Positions 7,781 to 17,723 of a stretch of DNA of 37,368 bases are shown piece after piece (within the stretch, counting starts at the first letter, position 1; each line of letters opens with the position of its first letter). The notes under the pieces were generated by a model. It made no database searches. It was not told the origin of the DNA and worked only from the letters and a program-made list of their open reading frames with translations. The stretch lies in the NCBI RefSeq assembly GCF_030160755.1, contig NZ_BSOY01000020.1, positions 1 through 37,368 of the forward strand, in the 5' to 3' direction. The translations under genes were made by a program, and so were the position numbers. The DNA comes from Brevundimonas denitrificans. Lineage in GTDB: Bacteria; Pseudomonadota; Alphaproteobacteria; Caulobacterales; Caulobacteraceae.

Positions 7781-7793
7781 AGAGGAAGCCTCT
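7781..7793 (+). promoter_or_regulatory. Hairpin containing the acnA ribosome binding site
   Basis: AGAGG-AAG-CCTCT is a perfect 5-bp hairpin. Its 5' arm is the purine-rich ribosome binding site, and the ATG follows two bases after the 3' arm. If formed in the mRNA it would mask the site. Confidence 0.45.
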
Positions 7794-7795
7794 CC

Positions 7796-10501
<2,706 letters not shown>

Positions 10502-10525
10502 GCCCCAGGCCGGACGACAAGAAGA

Positions 10526-10556
10526 GGGCCGGCGGAGCGATCCGCCGGCCCTTTTT
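10526..10556 (+). terminator. Intrinsic terminator of acnA
   Basis: A perfect 11-bp stem (GGGCCGGCGGA with TCCGCCGGCCC) closed by a GCGA tetraloop and followed by TTTTT, starting 25 bases after the acnA stop codon. This is a textbook rho-independent terminator. Confidence 0.95.
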
Positions 10557-10603
10557 GTTCATGCGTGCCGGTGTTTCGCAACCTCAGGCTCGATGCCTCA
10601 ACC

Positions 10604-10632
10604 TTGACGGGCGGCCCGGACAGGTATCCTGT
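10604..10632 (+). promoter_or_regulatory. Candidate promoter with overlapping palindrome for the small lipoprotein gene
   Basis: TTGACGG (10604-10610) is an exact match to the Caulobacter -35 consensus TTGACGS. About 13 bases on is TATCCT as a weak -10. The -10 lies in an inverted repeat ACAGG-TAT-CCTGT (10620-10632), placed where a repressor could block the polymerase. The lipoprotein ATG is at 10677. Confidence 0.5.
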
Positions 10633-10676
10633 TCCGAGTCAGGGCCGATGTCCCGGCCTCTTCGGGAGGACGACGC

Positions 10677-10952
10677 ATGCGTGTTTCGATGGTTTCCATT
10701 CTTCTGGCCGGAGGGTCGCTCGCCCTCGGCGCCTGCAGCGCCACGGTCGAGCCCGTCGACCTGACGCTGGCCGAGCGGGCCGAGCAATGCAGCGCTGACT
10801 CCGAACTGGTCCGGACTGGCAGCCAGACCGGCGACGCCCGACGGGACTACAGATGCATGAGCGGCGGCCATACGCGCGGGACGGCCCGGGAGTCCGCCGG
10901 CGTTGTCGGATATGGGGCGCAGACCTCTGTCCGCGCCCGTCCGTCGACATAG
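10677..10952 (+). CDS. Small lipoprotein, unknown function
   Basis: A 91-residue protein with a short signal sequence and a lipobox (LALGAC), so it should be lipid-modified at Cys20. The mature part has two further Cys (EQCSAD and YRCMSGG), possibly a disulfide, and no recognised domain. The start is well defined: GGGAGGA lies 6 bases before the ATG. It ends one base before the stop of the convergent 176-residue lipoprotein. I do not recognise a family. Confidence 0.7.
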   Translation: MRVSMVSILLAGGSLALGACSATVEPVDLTLAERAEQCSADSELVRTGSQTGDARRDYRCMSGGHTRGTARESAGVVGYGAQTSVRARPST

Positions 10953-10953
10953 C

Positions 10954-11484
10954 TCACCCGCCCGTGGCGTTGTGCGGCCCGCGGTCACGCGGATTGCGCC
11001 CGAAGGCCTGCTCGCAGACGGCGCGGCCGAACTCTTCCGAGACCATCATCTGGCGGTCGCCGAGAACGCCGCCGAGGCGGCCCTGGGCGCTGGTCGCCAC
11101 CGAGACGGGAAAGCGGCCGAGGATGCGGTTGTCCGCCGGATCGACGAACTCCACCGTGCCCGACAGGGTGTGAGCGCCCTCTCCGGTCAGCAGGGTTTCC
11201 AGCCGGCCCGCGCGCTGCATCTCGTCGATGTGGACACGCAGGTTGATCGGCGCCGTGCCCCACATGCAGCGGCGGAGCTCCTCATGGACCTCTTCCGAGA
11301 AGGTGTCGGCGAAATCCTCTTCCGCATCGAGCCAGCCGGTGGACAGGGTGACGCTGCCGATCTGGGCGGTTTCCTGCAGGCCGATCGGCAGGGCGATGGG
11401 CGGGCCGCCCTCGACGACGGGCGCACAGGCCGTGACGGCGAGCAGGGCGGCGGCGAGGACGGCGGTGGCGGCGGCGGACTTCAT
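10954..11484 (-). CDS. Lipoprotein, unknown function
   Basis: A 176-residue protein with a signal peptide and lipobox (LLAVTAC, then APVVEGG). The start at ATG 11484 (MKSAAATAVLAAALL) has GGGAG about 9 bases upstream; an upstream extension of 8 codons lacks signal character. The mature domain (QETAQIGSVTLSTGWLD, LRVHIDEMQRAGRLETLL, HTLSGTVEFVDPADNRILGRF) looks like an alternating beta sheet, as in small outer-membrane-associated lipoproteins that act on hydrophobic substrates, but I cannot name the family with confidence. Two Cys (RRCMWG, AVCEQAF) may pair. Confidence 0.75.
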   Translation of the reverse strand: MKSAAATAVLAAALLAVTACAPVVEGGPPIALPIGLQETAQIGSVTLSTGWLDAEEDFADTFSEEVHEELRRCMWGTAPINLRVHIDEMQRAGRLETLLTGEGAHTLSGTVEFVDPADNRILGRFPVSVATSAQGRLGGVLGDRQMMVSEEFGRAVCEQAFGRNPRDRGPHNATGG

Positions 11485-11506
11485 TTTCGGCTCCCGGTTT
11501 CGCGAC

Positions 11507-11514
11507 AAGCTTTA
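11507..11514 (-). promoter_or_regulatory. Possible -10 element for the 176-aa lipoprotein gene
   Basis: On the minus strand GCTAAAGC stands about 20 bases before the lipoprotein start and matches 7 of 8 positions of GCTANAWC. No convincing -35 is present at the right distance, so this is tentative. Confidence 0.28.
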
Positions 11515-11582
11515 GCTTAGCGGGCGGTGAACGCCGGATGAACCGCGTTCGGCCGGGGATTAATTCGCCGTAAGGCGCGGGC

Positions 11583-12461
11583 CTAACGCCCGAACACCTC
11601 GACCCCGATCTCGCCGTCACGGGTCAGCCAGGCCCGCTTCATGCCCTGGCTGTTGAACGGGGCGGCGATGTTTCCGTCGCGGTCCAGCGCGATCAGGCCG
11701 CCGTCGCCGCCCATGCCCCCGATCTCGTCGATCACGGCGCGGCCGGCCTCGGCGAGCGTCTGGCCCGCGCCGACGCGCCAGCTCACCTGAACGCAGGCGG
11801 CGACGCGAATGAAATACTCGCCCTGTCCGGTGCCCGAGACCGCGACCCGGCCGTCGGCCCAGCTGCCGGCCCCCGGGATGGGGGTGTCGCCGACCCGGCC
11901 CGGCATCTTGCCGAACACGCCGGCGGTCGAGGTCGCCGCCGCCAGCCGGCCGTCCTGGTCCAGCACGCAGCAGCCGACGGTTCCGTGGGCCAGGGTCCCG
12001 GGCGGGTGATTGTCCTCGCCCTGTCCGGCCTGGGTGAACCAGGCGGTTTCATCGCCGATCCGCTCCAGCCCCTGGTCGAGGGCGAACAGGGCCGCGCCCT
12101 CGCCGGCCAGCATGACGTGGGGCGTGCGGTCCATCACCGCCCGGGCGGCGACAACCGGATTGCGGAAGCCCTGAAGGGCGGCGACCGCCCCCGCCTTGCG
12201 CGTGGCGCCGTCCATCAGGCTGGCGTCCAGCTCATAGGCCCCGGCCAGATTGGGCGATGCGCCCCGCCCGGCGACATAGAGGCCGGAATCCTCCAGCAAC
12301 ACCGTCGTCTCGACCGCGACGTCCAGCGCCGAGGCCCCGGCGTCCAGCCGCGCCTTCATGGTCGCGACGACCTCGCCCATGTGGGCGATCTCGAGGGTGT
12401 AGTCGCGCTCGCGCCGGGCGCCGGCGCCGCCGTGAAGGATGAGGGCGGGTCTGCCGGTCAT
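11583..12461 (-). CDS. Isoaspartyl peptidase / plant-type L-asparaginase (Ntn hydrolase)
   Basis: A 292-residue Ntn-hydrolase that is expected to self-cleave before Thr161 in the motif AHGTVGCCVLD, making alpha and beta chains; the new N-terminal Thr is the nucleophile. The family N-terminus ALILHGGAGA, the glycine-rich VAGRGASPN segment, and STAGVFGKMPGRVGDTPIPGAG with its substrate-binding Arg and Asp are all clear. Such enzymes hydrolyse isoaspartyl dipeptides and asparagine, and serve in protein-damage turnover. AGAGG lies about 10 bases before the ATG. No signal peptide is seen. The length is a little short of the E. coli IaaA (321). Confidence 0.93.
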   Translation of the reverse strand: MTGRPALILHGGAGARRERDYTLEIAHMGEVVATMKARLDAGASALDVAVETTVLLEDSGLYVAGRGASPNLAGAYELDASLMDGATRKAGAVAALQGFRNPVVAARAVMDRTPHVMLAGEGAALFALDQGLERIGDETAWFTQAGQGEDNHPPGTLAHGTVGCCVLDQDGRLAAATSTAGVFGKMPGRVGDTPIPGAGSWADGRVAVSGTGQGEYFIRVAACVQVSWRVGAGQTLAEAGRAVIDEIGGMGGDGGLIALDRDGNIAAPFNSQGMKRAWLTRDGEIGVEVFGR

Positions 12462-12550
12462 CAGGGCCTCTTTTATCTCGGGTCGAGGGTCGCTAGCGTC
12501 GCGGGACGACGGCGGCGCTTTCGCCCGTCATGCGCGCCAAGGGATGATCC

Positions 12551-13333
12551 GTGCAAGCTTCAGGGCCCTTCGTGGTTTCGAATTCCGCCCGGATCGAGAT
12601 CGATCCCGCGCTGAAGCCGTCGACCATGACCGCCGCCTTCAAACAATTCGGCCGCATCCACATCCCCGGCTTCCTCAGGCCGGCCTCGGCGGAGATGCTG
12701 CATCGGGCGCTGGCGGCGGAAAAGCTCTGGGTCTGCTCGACCATGGGCGGCGGCAAGACCATCGACGTCCCCGTCGAACAGCTGGAGGCCTTCCCGCCCG
12801 ATCAGGCGATGCGTTTCCTGCAACTGGCGCATGCCGAGGCGCGCGACGGCTTTCACTACATGTTCGATAGCGTCCGCATCAGCGACCTGGCGGAGCAAGG
12901 GCAGCTCCTGGCTGTCGAACTGGCGGCCGCCTACGCCTTTCTGAACAGTCCGGCCTTCCTCGACTTCGTCCGCGTCCTGACCGGCGATCCGCGCCCCAAC
13001 TACGTCGACGCCCAGGCGACCCGCTATGAGCGGGGCCACTATCTAACCCAGCACGACGATTCCGCCGCCGAAAAGGGCCGGCTCTACGCCTATGTCCTCA
13101 ACCTGACGCCGCACTGGCGGACGGACTGGGGCGGCCTGCTCAACTTCATCGACGCCGACGGCCATGTGGCCGAGGCCTACACCCCGGCCTGGAACGCGCT
13201 CAACATCTTCCGCGTGCCCCAGCCCCACGCCGTCTCCTGCGTCGCCCCCTTCGCGGGAGCCCCCCGCCTGTCGATCACCGGCTGGGTGCGCCAGATCGAC
13301 CTCAGCCTCCTTCCTTCGAGAAAGACCCCTTGA
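12551..13333 (+). CDS. 2-oxoglutarate/Fe(II) oxygenase, prolyl-hydroxylase-like
   Basis: A 260-residue double-stranded beta-helix oxygenase. The iron ligands are H168 and D170 in YLTQHDDSAAEKG and H226 in VPQPHAVSCVAPF; the 2-oxoglutarate-binding Arg is R239 in APRLSITGWVRQ. The N-terminal module (GRIHIPGFLRPASAEML) and WGGLLNFIDADG fit the P4H-like family in which the substrate may be a protein residue. Start GTG 12551 is supported by AAGGGA 6 bases upstream; a later ATG (12626) would cut into conserved sequence. Its stop overlaps the next gene's start in TGATG, so the two are probably co-translated. Confidence 0.86.
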   Translation: MQASGPFVVSNSARIEIDPALKPSTMTAAFKQFGRIHIPGFLRPASAEMLHRALAAEKLWVCSTMGGGKTIDVPVEQLEAFPPDQAMRFLQLAHAEARDGFHYMFDSVRISDLAEQGQLLAVELAAAYAFLNSPAFLDFVRVLTGDPRPNYVDAQATRYERGHYLTQHDDSAAEKGRLYAYVLNLTPHWRTDWGGLLNFIDADGHVAEAYTPAWNALNIFRVPQPHAVSCVAPFAGAPRLSITGWVRQIDLSLLPSRKTP

Positions 13334-14334
13334 TGCGCGCAGTCCTGTCCAAGGCCCCCGGCGGTCCCGAAACCCTCGTCGTCGAGGAGGTGCTGGATCC
13401 CCGGCCGATGAAGGGCGAGGTCGTCATCGAGGTGCGCGCCGTGGGCGTCAACTTCCCCGACACCCTGATCATCGAGGACAGATACCAATTCAAGCCGACG
13501 CGCCCCTTCTCGCCCGGCGGCGAGGTGGCGGGCGTGGTCGAGGCTGTCGGCGAGGGCGTGACGACGGTCCGCAAGGGCGACCGCGTCATCGCCGTGCCCG
13601 GCTGGGGCGGCATGGTCGAACGGCTGGCGGTCCCGGCCGCCTCGGTGATGAAGATCCCGGACGCCATGGATTTCAACACGGCCGCCGCCCTGGTGATGAC
13701 CTATGGCACTTCGTACTACGCGCTGAAGGATCGGGCCCAGCTGAAGGCGGGCGAGAGCCTGCTCGTGCTGGGCGCCGCCGGCGGCGTCGGCGTCGCGGCG
13801 GTCGAGCTGGGCAAGGCCATGGGCGCGCATGTCATCGCCGCGGCCTCGACCAACGACAAGGTCCAGTTCGCCCTTGAGGCCGGGGCCGACAACGGCCTGA
13901 TCTATCCCTCGGGCAAGATGGACAAGGCGGCCCAGAAGGAGCTGTCCGGCGAGCTGAAGCTGGCGTCGGGGCGCGACGGACCGGACGTGGTCTATGACGC
14001 GGTCGGCGGCGACTATTGCGAGCCGGCCCTGCGGGCCATGGACTGGAACGGCCGCTATCTGGTGGTCGGCTTCCCGGCCGGCATTCCGTCCCTGCCGCTC
14101 AACCTGACCCTGCTCAAGTCGGTCTCGGTCATCGGGGTGTTCTGGGGCGCGGCGGTGATGCGCGATCCGGCCGCCCACGCGGCCAATATGGCCGACCTGC
14201 TGCGCTTCTGGGAGGACGGCAAGATCCGCCCGCGGGTCAGCCAGACCTTCCCGCTGGAACGCGCCCACGAGGCCATCAAGGCGCTGGGCGACCGGTCGGT
14301 GATGGGCAAGGTCGTGATCACGGTGGAGAGCTAG
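13333..14334 (+). CDS. NADPH:quinone oxidoreductase family protein (zinc-less MDR)
   Basis: A 333-residue medium-chain dehydrogenase/reductase. The GroES-like N-terminal domain (VGVNFPDTLIIEDRYQFKP, FSPGGEVAGVVEAVG) is followed by the Rossmann fold with LLVLGAAGGVGVAAVELGKA and then VVYDAVGGD. The cysteines and His that bind catalytic zinc in alcohol dehydrogenases are missing, as in quinone oxidoreductases. The start is ATG 13333, within TGATG shared with the oxygenase stop. Its TAG is shared with the convergent DUF1232 gene (CTAG). The physiological substrate cannot be told from sequence. Confidence 0.92.
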   Translation: MRAVLSKAPGGPETLVVEEVLDPRPMKGEVVIEVRAVGVNFPDTLIIEDRYQFKPTRPFSPGGEVAGVVEAVGEGVTTVRKGDRVIAVPGWGGMVERLAVPAASVMKIPDAMDFNTAAALVMTYGTSYYALKDRAQLKAGESLLVLGAAGGVGVAAVELGKAMGAHVIAAASTNDKVQFALEAGADNGLIYPSGKMDKAAQKELSGELKLASGRDGPDVVYDAVGGDYCEPALRAMDWNGRYLVVGFPAGIPSLPLNLTLLKSVSVIGVFWGAAVMRDPAAHAANMADLLRFWEDGKIRPRVSQTFPLERAHEAIKALGDRSVMGKVVITVES

Positions 14335-14729
14335 TCCTGCCGGAGCCGCTCCAGCGCCGCGTCGGCCTGGTCCTTGTGCCGCCGCTTGATATTGGCGCCC
14401 AGGGTGGCGATCAGGGCCGTGATCACCGCCGCGTCGTCGGTGAAGCCGATGCCGGCGAAGATGTCCGGAATGGCGTCAATGGGCAGGACGAAATAGGCCA
14501 GCGCCCCGAGCATGATCCCCTTGGCCGCCGTGGGCGTCTCCGGGTCGCGCGCCGAATACCAGACGCTGATCGCCTGCCGGGCGAAGGGGATGCGGGCCGC
14601 GGTTCGCCGGATCTTGGGCCAGAATCCCCTCTGCACACGCACCTCGTTGACCTGCTGGATCGAGGGCACGAGGGCGCGGGACGGGTCCAGCGCGTCTTCG
14701 GGCGTCATGGGTTTGGCATTCGTGGTCAT
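14331..14729 (-). CDS. DUF1232 (YkvA-type) membrane-associated protein
   Basis: A 132-residue protein whose core GIMLGALAYFVLPIDAIPDIFAGIGFTDDAAV is the diagnostic DUF1232 stretch (hydrophobic helix, then P-x-D-x-IPD and DD). The N-terminal 60 residues are charged and lack a signal. The family is widespread and of unknown function. ATG 14729 is preceded by GGGGAT. The gene is divergent from the SDR gene over 57 bases, and ends in a CTAG shared with the MDR gene. Confidence 0.92.
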   Translation of the reverse strand: MTTNAKPMTPEDALDPSRALVPSIQQVNEVRVQRGFWPKIRRTAARIPFARQAISVWYSARDPETPTAAKGIMLGALAYFVLPIDAIPDIFAGIGFTDDAAVITALIATLGANIKRRHKDQADAALERLRQD

Positions 14730-14786
14730 GGCGGCTAAATCCCCGCGACTGATCTCAGGTTCAAACTCAATATAGGGGCTCCGGCC

Positions 14787-15569
14787 ATGAAACTCGACGG
14801 GTCGATTGCGGCTGTGGTGACGGGCGGAGCCTCGGGCCTGGGCGAGGGGACGGCGCGCGCCATCGCGGCCACGGGGGCGAAGGTCGCCCTGTTCGACCTC
14901 AACGAGGAACGCGGCGAGGCCATCGCGGCTGAAATCGGCGGCGTCTTCTGCAAGGTCGACGTCACCGACGACGCCTCGGTCGCCGCCGCCTTCGCCAAGG
15001 CCCGCGCCGCCCACGGCCAGGAGCGCCTCACGGTCAACTGCGCCGGCATCGCCGCGGGCCAGAAGACGGTCAGCCGCAAGAAGGACACCGGCGAGATCCG
15101 CGCCCATGACATGGCGGCGTTCGAGCGCACCGTGCGGGTCAATCTGTTCGGCACCTTCCGGGTCCTGAGCCAGTCGGCGGCCGGCATGGTGACGCTGGAG
15201 CCCATGGCGGACGGCGAGCGCGGCCTGATCGTCAACACCGCTTCGGTGGCGGCCCAGGACGGCCAGATCGGCCAGGCGGCCTATGCGGCGTCAAAGGGCG
15301 GGGTCTACGCCCTGACCCTGCCGGTCGCCCGCGACCTGGCCCAGGAAGGCATCCGCTGCAACACCATCCTGCCCGGCATCATGTGGACGCCGATGATGGC
15401 CGGGATGGACCAGAAGATTCAGGACGCCCTCGCCGCCGCCATCCCCTTTCCCAGCCGTTTCGGCATGCCGGCGGACTTTGCCTCGCTGGTGCTGGAGCTG
15501 GTCCGCAACGTCTACATCAACGGCGAATGCATCCGGCTGGACGGCGCGATCAGATTGGCGCCGCGCTGA
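14787..15569 (+). CDS. SDR oxidoreductase, 3-hydroxyacyl-CoA dehydrogenase type 2-like
   Basis: A 260-residue classical short-chain dehydrogenase. It has the cofactor motif TGGASGLGEG, DVTD for adenine binding, NCAGIA in place of NNAG, and the catalytic set Ser in LIVNTASVAAQDG, with YAASK giving Tyr and Lys. The C-terminus ECIRLDGAIRLAPR and the insert after NCAG (GQKTVSRKKDTGE) resemble the HSD17B10-like hydroxyacyl-CoA dehydrogenases of fatty acid and branched-chain amino acid breakdown. The substrate is therefore probably a 2-methyl-3-hydroxyacyl-CoA or similar, by family inference. GGGG precedes the ATG. Confidence 0.92.
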   Translation: MKLDGSIAAVVTGGASGLGEGTARAIAATGAKVALFDLNEERGEAIAAEIGGVFCKVDVTDDASVAAAFAKARAAHGQERLTVNCAGIAAGQKTVSRKKDTGEIRAHDMAAFERTVRVNLFGTFRVLSQSAAGMVTLEPMADGERGLIVNTASVAAQDGQIGQAAYAASKGGVYALTLPVARDLAQEGIRCNTILPGIMWTPMMAGMDQKIQDALAAAIPFPSRFGMPADFASLVLELVRNVYINGECIRLDGAIRLAPR

Positions 15570-15591
15570 CGCGCGGATGCGCTTCGCGCAG

Positions 15592-15631
15592 GCGCTGACG
15601 CTCGCGACGCGGTTGCTCGCTGCTTGAGCGC
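15592..15631. repeat. Palindromic dispersed repeat, copy 1
   Basis: A 40-base element starting GCGCTGACGCTCGCG and ending GCTGCTTGAGCGC. It matches a second copy at 27181-27220 at 38 of 40 positions and a third at 27229-27268 less closely. The ends (GCGCT, AGCGC) and the centre (GCGAC-GCG-GTTGC) are self-complementary, as in REP-type elements. It lies 22 bases after the SDR stop codon. Confidence 0.75.
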
Positions 15632-15651
15632 CGAATTGTGCGATGGGGGAC

Positions 15652-15681
15652 TTGCGATAGGTCGCGACCGTCCGCTATACG
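15652..15681 (+). promoter_or_regulatory. Candidate promoter of tRNA-Gly
   Basis: TTGCGAT (15652-15658) and GCTATACG (15674-15681), 15 bases apart, resemble a Caulobacter-type housekeeping promoter. The mature tRNA starts 19 bases after the -10, a typical spacing for tRNA genes. Confidence 0.5.
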
Positions 15682-15699
15682 CCCGCCTCCGACTGAAGT

Positions 15700-15774
15700 G
15701 CGGGCGTAGCTCAGTGGTAGAGCACAACCTTGCCAAGGTTGGGGTCGAGAGTTCGAATCTCTTCGCCCGCTCCA
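15700..15774 (+). tRNA. tRNA-Gly(GCC)
   Basis: A 75-base tRNA with encoded CCA. The acceptor stem GCGGGCG pairs with CGCCCGC, the D-arm contains GCTCAGTGGTAGAGC, the anticodon arm CAACCTTGCCAAGGTTG carries anticodon GCC, and the T-arm has AGAGTTCGAATCTCT. It reads GGC and GGT glycine codons. A terminator follows 12 bases later. Confidence 0.97.
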
Positions 15775-15785
15775 GTCGATTGAAG

Positions 15786-15813
15786 AGGCCTGGTCGCAAG
15801 ATCGGGCCTTTTT
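15786..15813 (+). terminator. Intrinsic terminator of tRNA-Gly
   Basis: AGGCCTGGTC-GCAA-GATCGGGCCT forms a 10-bp RNA stem with two G-U pairs and a GNRA-type GCAA loop, followed by a run of T to 15813. Confidence 0.82.
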
Positions 15814-15839
15814 CAATTTCCGCCCCGGGCGGCGGGAGT

Positions 15840-15884
15840 TTGCCAAGGTTGGGGTCGAGAGTTCGAATCTCTTCGCCCGCTCCA
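15840..15884 (+). pseudogene. tRNA-Gly 3'-half remnant
   Basis: This is an exact copy of the tRNA-Gly sequence from the anticodon loop (TTGCCAAGG) to the terminal CCA. The D-arm and 5' acceptor strand are missing, so it cannot fold as a tRNA. It lies after the first terminator and so is probably little transcribed. Confidence 0.85.
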
Positions 15885-15895
15885 GTCGATTGAAG

Positions 15896-15922
15896 AGGCC
15901 TGGTCGCAAGATCGGGCCTTTT
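15896..15922 (+). terminator. Second copy of the tRNA-Gly terminator
   Basis: The same stem and GCAA loop as at 15786, with a T-run shortened by one base. It stands about 130 bases before the LuxR-type gene. Confidence 0.7.
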
Positions 15923-16051
15923 CAATTTCCGCCCCGGGTTCGTCAGTGTTTCCGCGGGACCGCCGGCCAACGGATTGAGACGCGCAGGCATAGGGGCTCG
16001 GTGCCTTCGCCGGATAGTTTCATATCCCTCCGTAAATCCAGGGTGGAACCC

Positions 16052-16651
16052 ATGTCGGCGCCGCGTCCCTCGAGCTATCCATCGTTCCCCGCCGTGCCCG
16101 AGGCGGCCCGCTACTTCGACCACCGCGCGGCCACGGGCCGGTCAGCCGAGATGCTGGTCAGCGCCGAGCTGGAGGTGCTGTGGTCGAATGCGGCGGCCCT
16201 CGCCCTGATGTCACGCCGGGGCCCTGTCAGCCTGAGCGACAACCGGTTGATTCTCCCGCTGCGTGCCCAGGAAGACAGCCTGCGGGCCTTTCTGACGGGA
16301 CTGGACGAGGGAGTCGGCGCCTGGGCTCTGAAAGTGGAGGATCGCTGGCTGGTGCGGGCCGAGACGATCGCCCCGGCGGATGCGCCGCCGGCCTGGTTGT
16401 TGACCTGGCAGGCGATGGCCCACGCCGATCGCTACCTGTGGTCCGACATCGGCGCGCATCTCAGGCTGACGTCCTCCGAAACCCGGGTTCTGCGAAACCT
16501 GGTGGATGGATTGACGGTTGATCAGGCGGCCGACCAGCTGGCCATCTCGGTCCAGACGGTGCGCACCCATGTGCGGCGCATCTACGCCAAGCTGGGCGTC
16601 AGGAACCGCGAGACGTTGTTCGCGGCTGTTCTCCCCTATCGTTGGGGCTGA
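16052..16651 (+). CDS. LuxR-type helix-turn-helix transcriptional regulator
   Basis: A 199-residue regulator. The C-terminal ~60 residues are a LuxR/GerE DNA-binding domain: LRLTSSETRVLRNLVDGLTVDQAADQL, then AISVQTVRTHVRRIYAKLGV with the recognition helix. The N-terminal ~120 residues (SAELEVLWSNAAALALM, SLSDNRLILPL) look like a PAS-like sensor domain, without identifiable ligand residues. There is no receiver domain. ATG 16052 follows GGGTGG; an upstream extension would run through the duplicated tRNA region and is rejected. Targets are unknown. Confidence 0.85.
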   Translation: MSAPRPSSYPSFPAVPEAARYFDHRAATGRSAEMLVSAELEVLWSNAAALALMSRRGPVSLSDNRLILPLRAQEDSLRAFLTGLDEGVGAWALKVEDRWLVRAETIAPADAPPAWLLTWQAMAHADRYLWSDIGAHLRLTSSETRVLRNLVDGLTVDQAADQLAISVQTVRTHVRRIYAKLGVRNRETLFAAVLPYRWG

Positions 16652-16655
16652 GCCG

Positions 16656-16787
16656 ATGCTGGGGGTCGGGCCGACAGCCGTGGTCGGCCTGGTCATGGCG
16701 GTGTTCTTCAGTCCCGAAATCGCGAACAGCGTCAAACGCAGGCGGCGGCGTCAGGCGCGTCGCCGCGACCGGGACGGCTTCGACTGA
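16656..16787 (+). CDS. Possible small membrane protein
   Basis: A 43-codon frame starting 4 bases after the stop of the LuxR-type gene. It encodes one hydrophobic segment (VGPTAVVGLVMAVFFSPEIA) followed by a very basic tail with a run of Arg. This is the plan of a single-pass membrane microprotein with cytoplasmic tail. The ribosome site is weak and the basic tail may only reflect GC-rich sequence, so it is tentative. Confidence 0.33.
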   Translation: MLGVGPTAVVGLVMAVFFSPEIANSVKRRRRRQARRRDRDGFD

Positions 16788-16869
16788 CGCCAGTTCCGTT
16801 GTCAGCGGGCCCTGAATCGCGCACGCTCCACGTTCGGCCGGGGGGAGGCCGGACGGTCAGGGGCGGGCT

Positions 16870-17562
16870 ATGAGCAGCCAGACGCAGCGGTCATCCCACG
16901 GCCGGCCGGTCGAGTCGCAGAGGCTGGACGCCTTCGTCGACGCGGCCTTCGCCTTCGCCGTCTCGCTGCTGATCATCGCCGGCGGCGAGCCGCTGCGGTC
17001 GTTCACGGACCTGACCCGGGCGCTGATGCGCATCCCGGCCTTCCTCTGCGGCTTCGCCCTGATCGTCATGTTCTGGCTGGCCCATCGCGCCTGGTCGTCG
17101 CTGAGCCCGCGAAGGGACGGCCGGGCGACCCTGCTCAGCCTCGCCATCGTCTTCGCTGTTCTGGTGTTTGTGTTTCCGTTGCGTCTGCTGATCGAGACGG
17201 CGGCGCATTTCCTTTCGGGCGGTCGGCTGCCCGGCGCGGGGCTGATCACCAGCTTCGACCAGCTGGGCTGGACCTATTTGATCTACGGCCTCGGATTTTC
17301 GGTCCTGTCGACCCTGTTCGCCCTGCTGTTCCGGCAGGCGCAGGCGACGATTGATCCGGCCGCCGAGGCTGAGCGGCTGGCGGCTCGCTCATGGGCGCGC
17401 ACCTGGGCGCTGGCGGCCGTGACCGGCGTGCTGTCGGGCCTGGTCGCCCTGTCGCCGGCCCTGGCGACGGCGCCCTGGCTCCCCGGGGTGACCTACTGGC
17501 TGATCCCCGCGGGCATCATGGCTTTCGCCCTTGTCGACCGGCTCCGCTCCCGAAACGGCTAG
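16870..17562 (+). CDS. TMEM175-like (DUF1211) membrane protein
   Basis: A 230-residue membrane protein with about six hydrophobic segments. The first helix, QRLDAFVDAAFAFAVSLLII, corresponds to the TMEM175/DUF1211 signature R-x-x-x-F-S-D, with Val in place of Ser. The second conserved part, PAFLCGFALIVMFWLAHRAW, fits the family's W-x-x-H-R segment. Bacterial relatives are potassium-permeable channels formed by tetramers; whether this one conducts is inference. It starts with ATG 16870 soon after a GGGGCGGG stretch and stands alone between the regulator and the kinase. Confidence 0.78.
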   Translation: MSSQTQRSSHGRPVESQRLDAFVDAAFAFAVSLLIIAGGEPLRSFTDLTRALMRIPAFLCGFALIVMFWLAHRAWSSLSPRRDGRATLLSLAIVFAVLVFVFPLRLLIETAAHFLSGGRLPGAGLITSFDQLGWTYLIYGLGFSVLSTLFALLFRQAQATIDPAAEAERLAARSWARTWALAAVTGVLSGLVALSPALATAPWLPGVTYWLIPAGIMAFALVDRLRSRNG

Positions 17563-17723
17563 GCCGGCTAGGGTCCCGTCCCGATCCGGCACAGCGAGGC
17601 TGGACGGCGCGTCCAAGCCCGGCTAGGTCGCCTTCGGGGCGAAAGCGGACGGGTTCGGTTCGCCGTTTGCAAGGTGTCTCCCGGACAGGCGCGCGTGGCG
17701 CCAGAACGGGACAGTCGGGTCGC

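Larger units (their letters stand above)
15730..15938 (+). repeat. Tandem duplication of the tRNA-Gly 3' half plus terminator
   Basis: 15730-15829 and 15840-15938 are near-identical direct repeats separated by 10 bases. The only difference is one T fewer in the T-run of copy 2. The unit begins inside the anticodon loop of tRNA-Gly, runs through the T-arm, acceptor 3' strand and CCA, then the terminator and CGCCCCGGG. Confidence 0.93.

Noticed and set aside
15512-16123. Minus-strand frame with RFELSTPTLARL-like text
   Set aside because: This is the translation of the antisense strand of the tRNA-Gly and its half copy, a known source of spurious proteins in databases.
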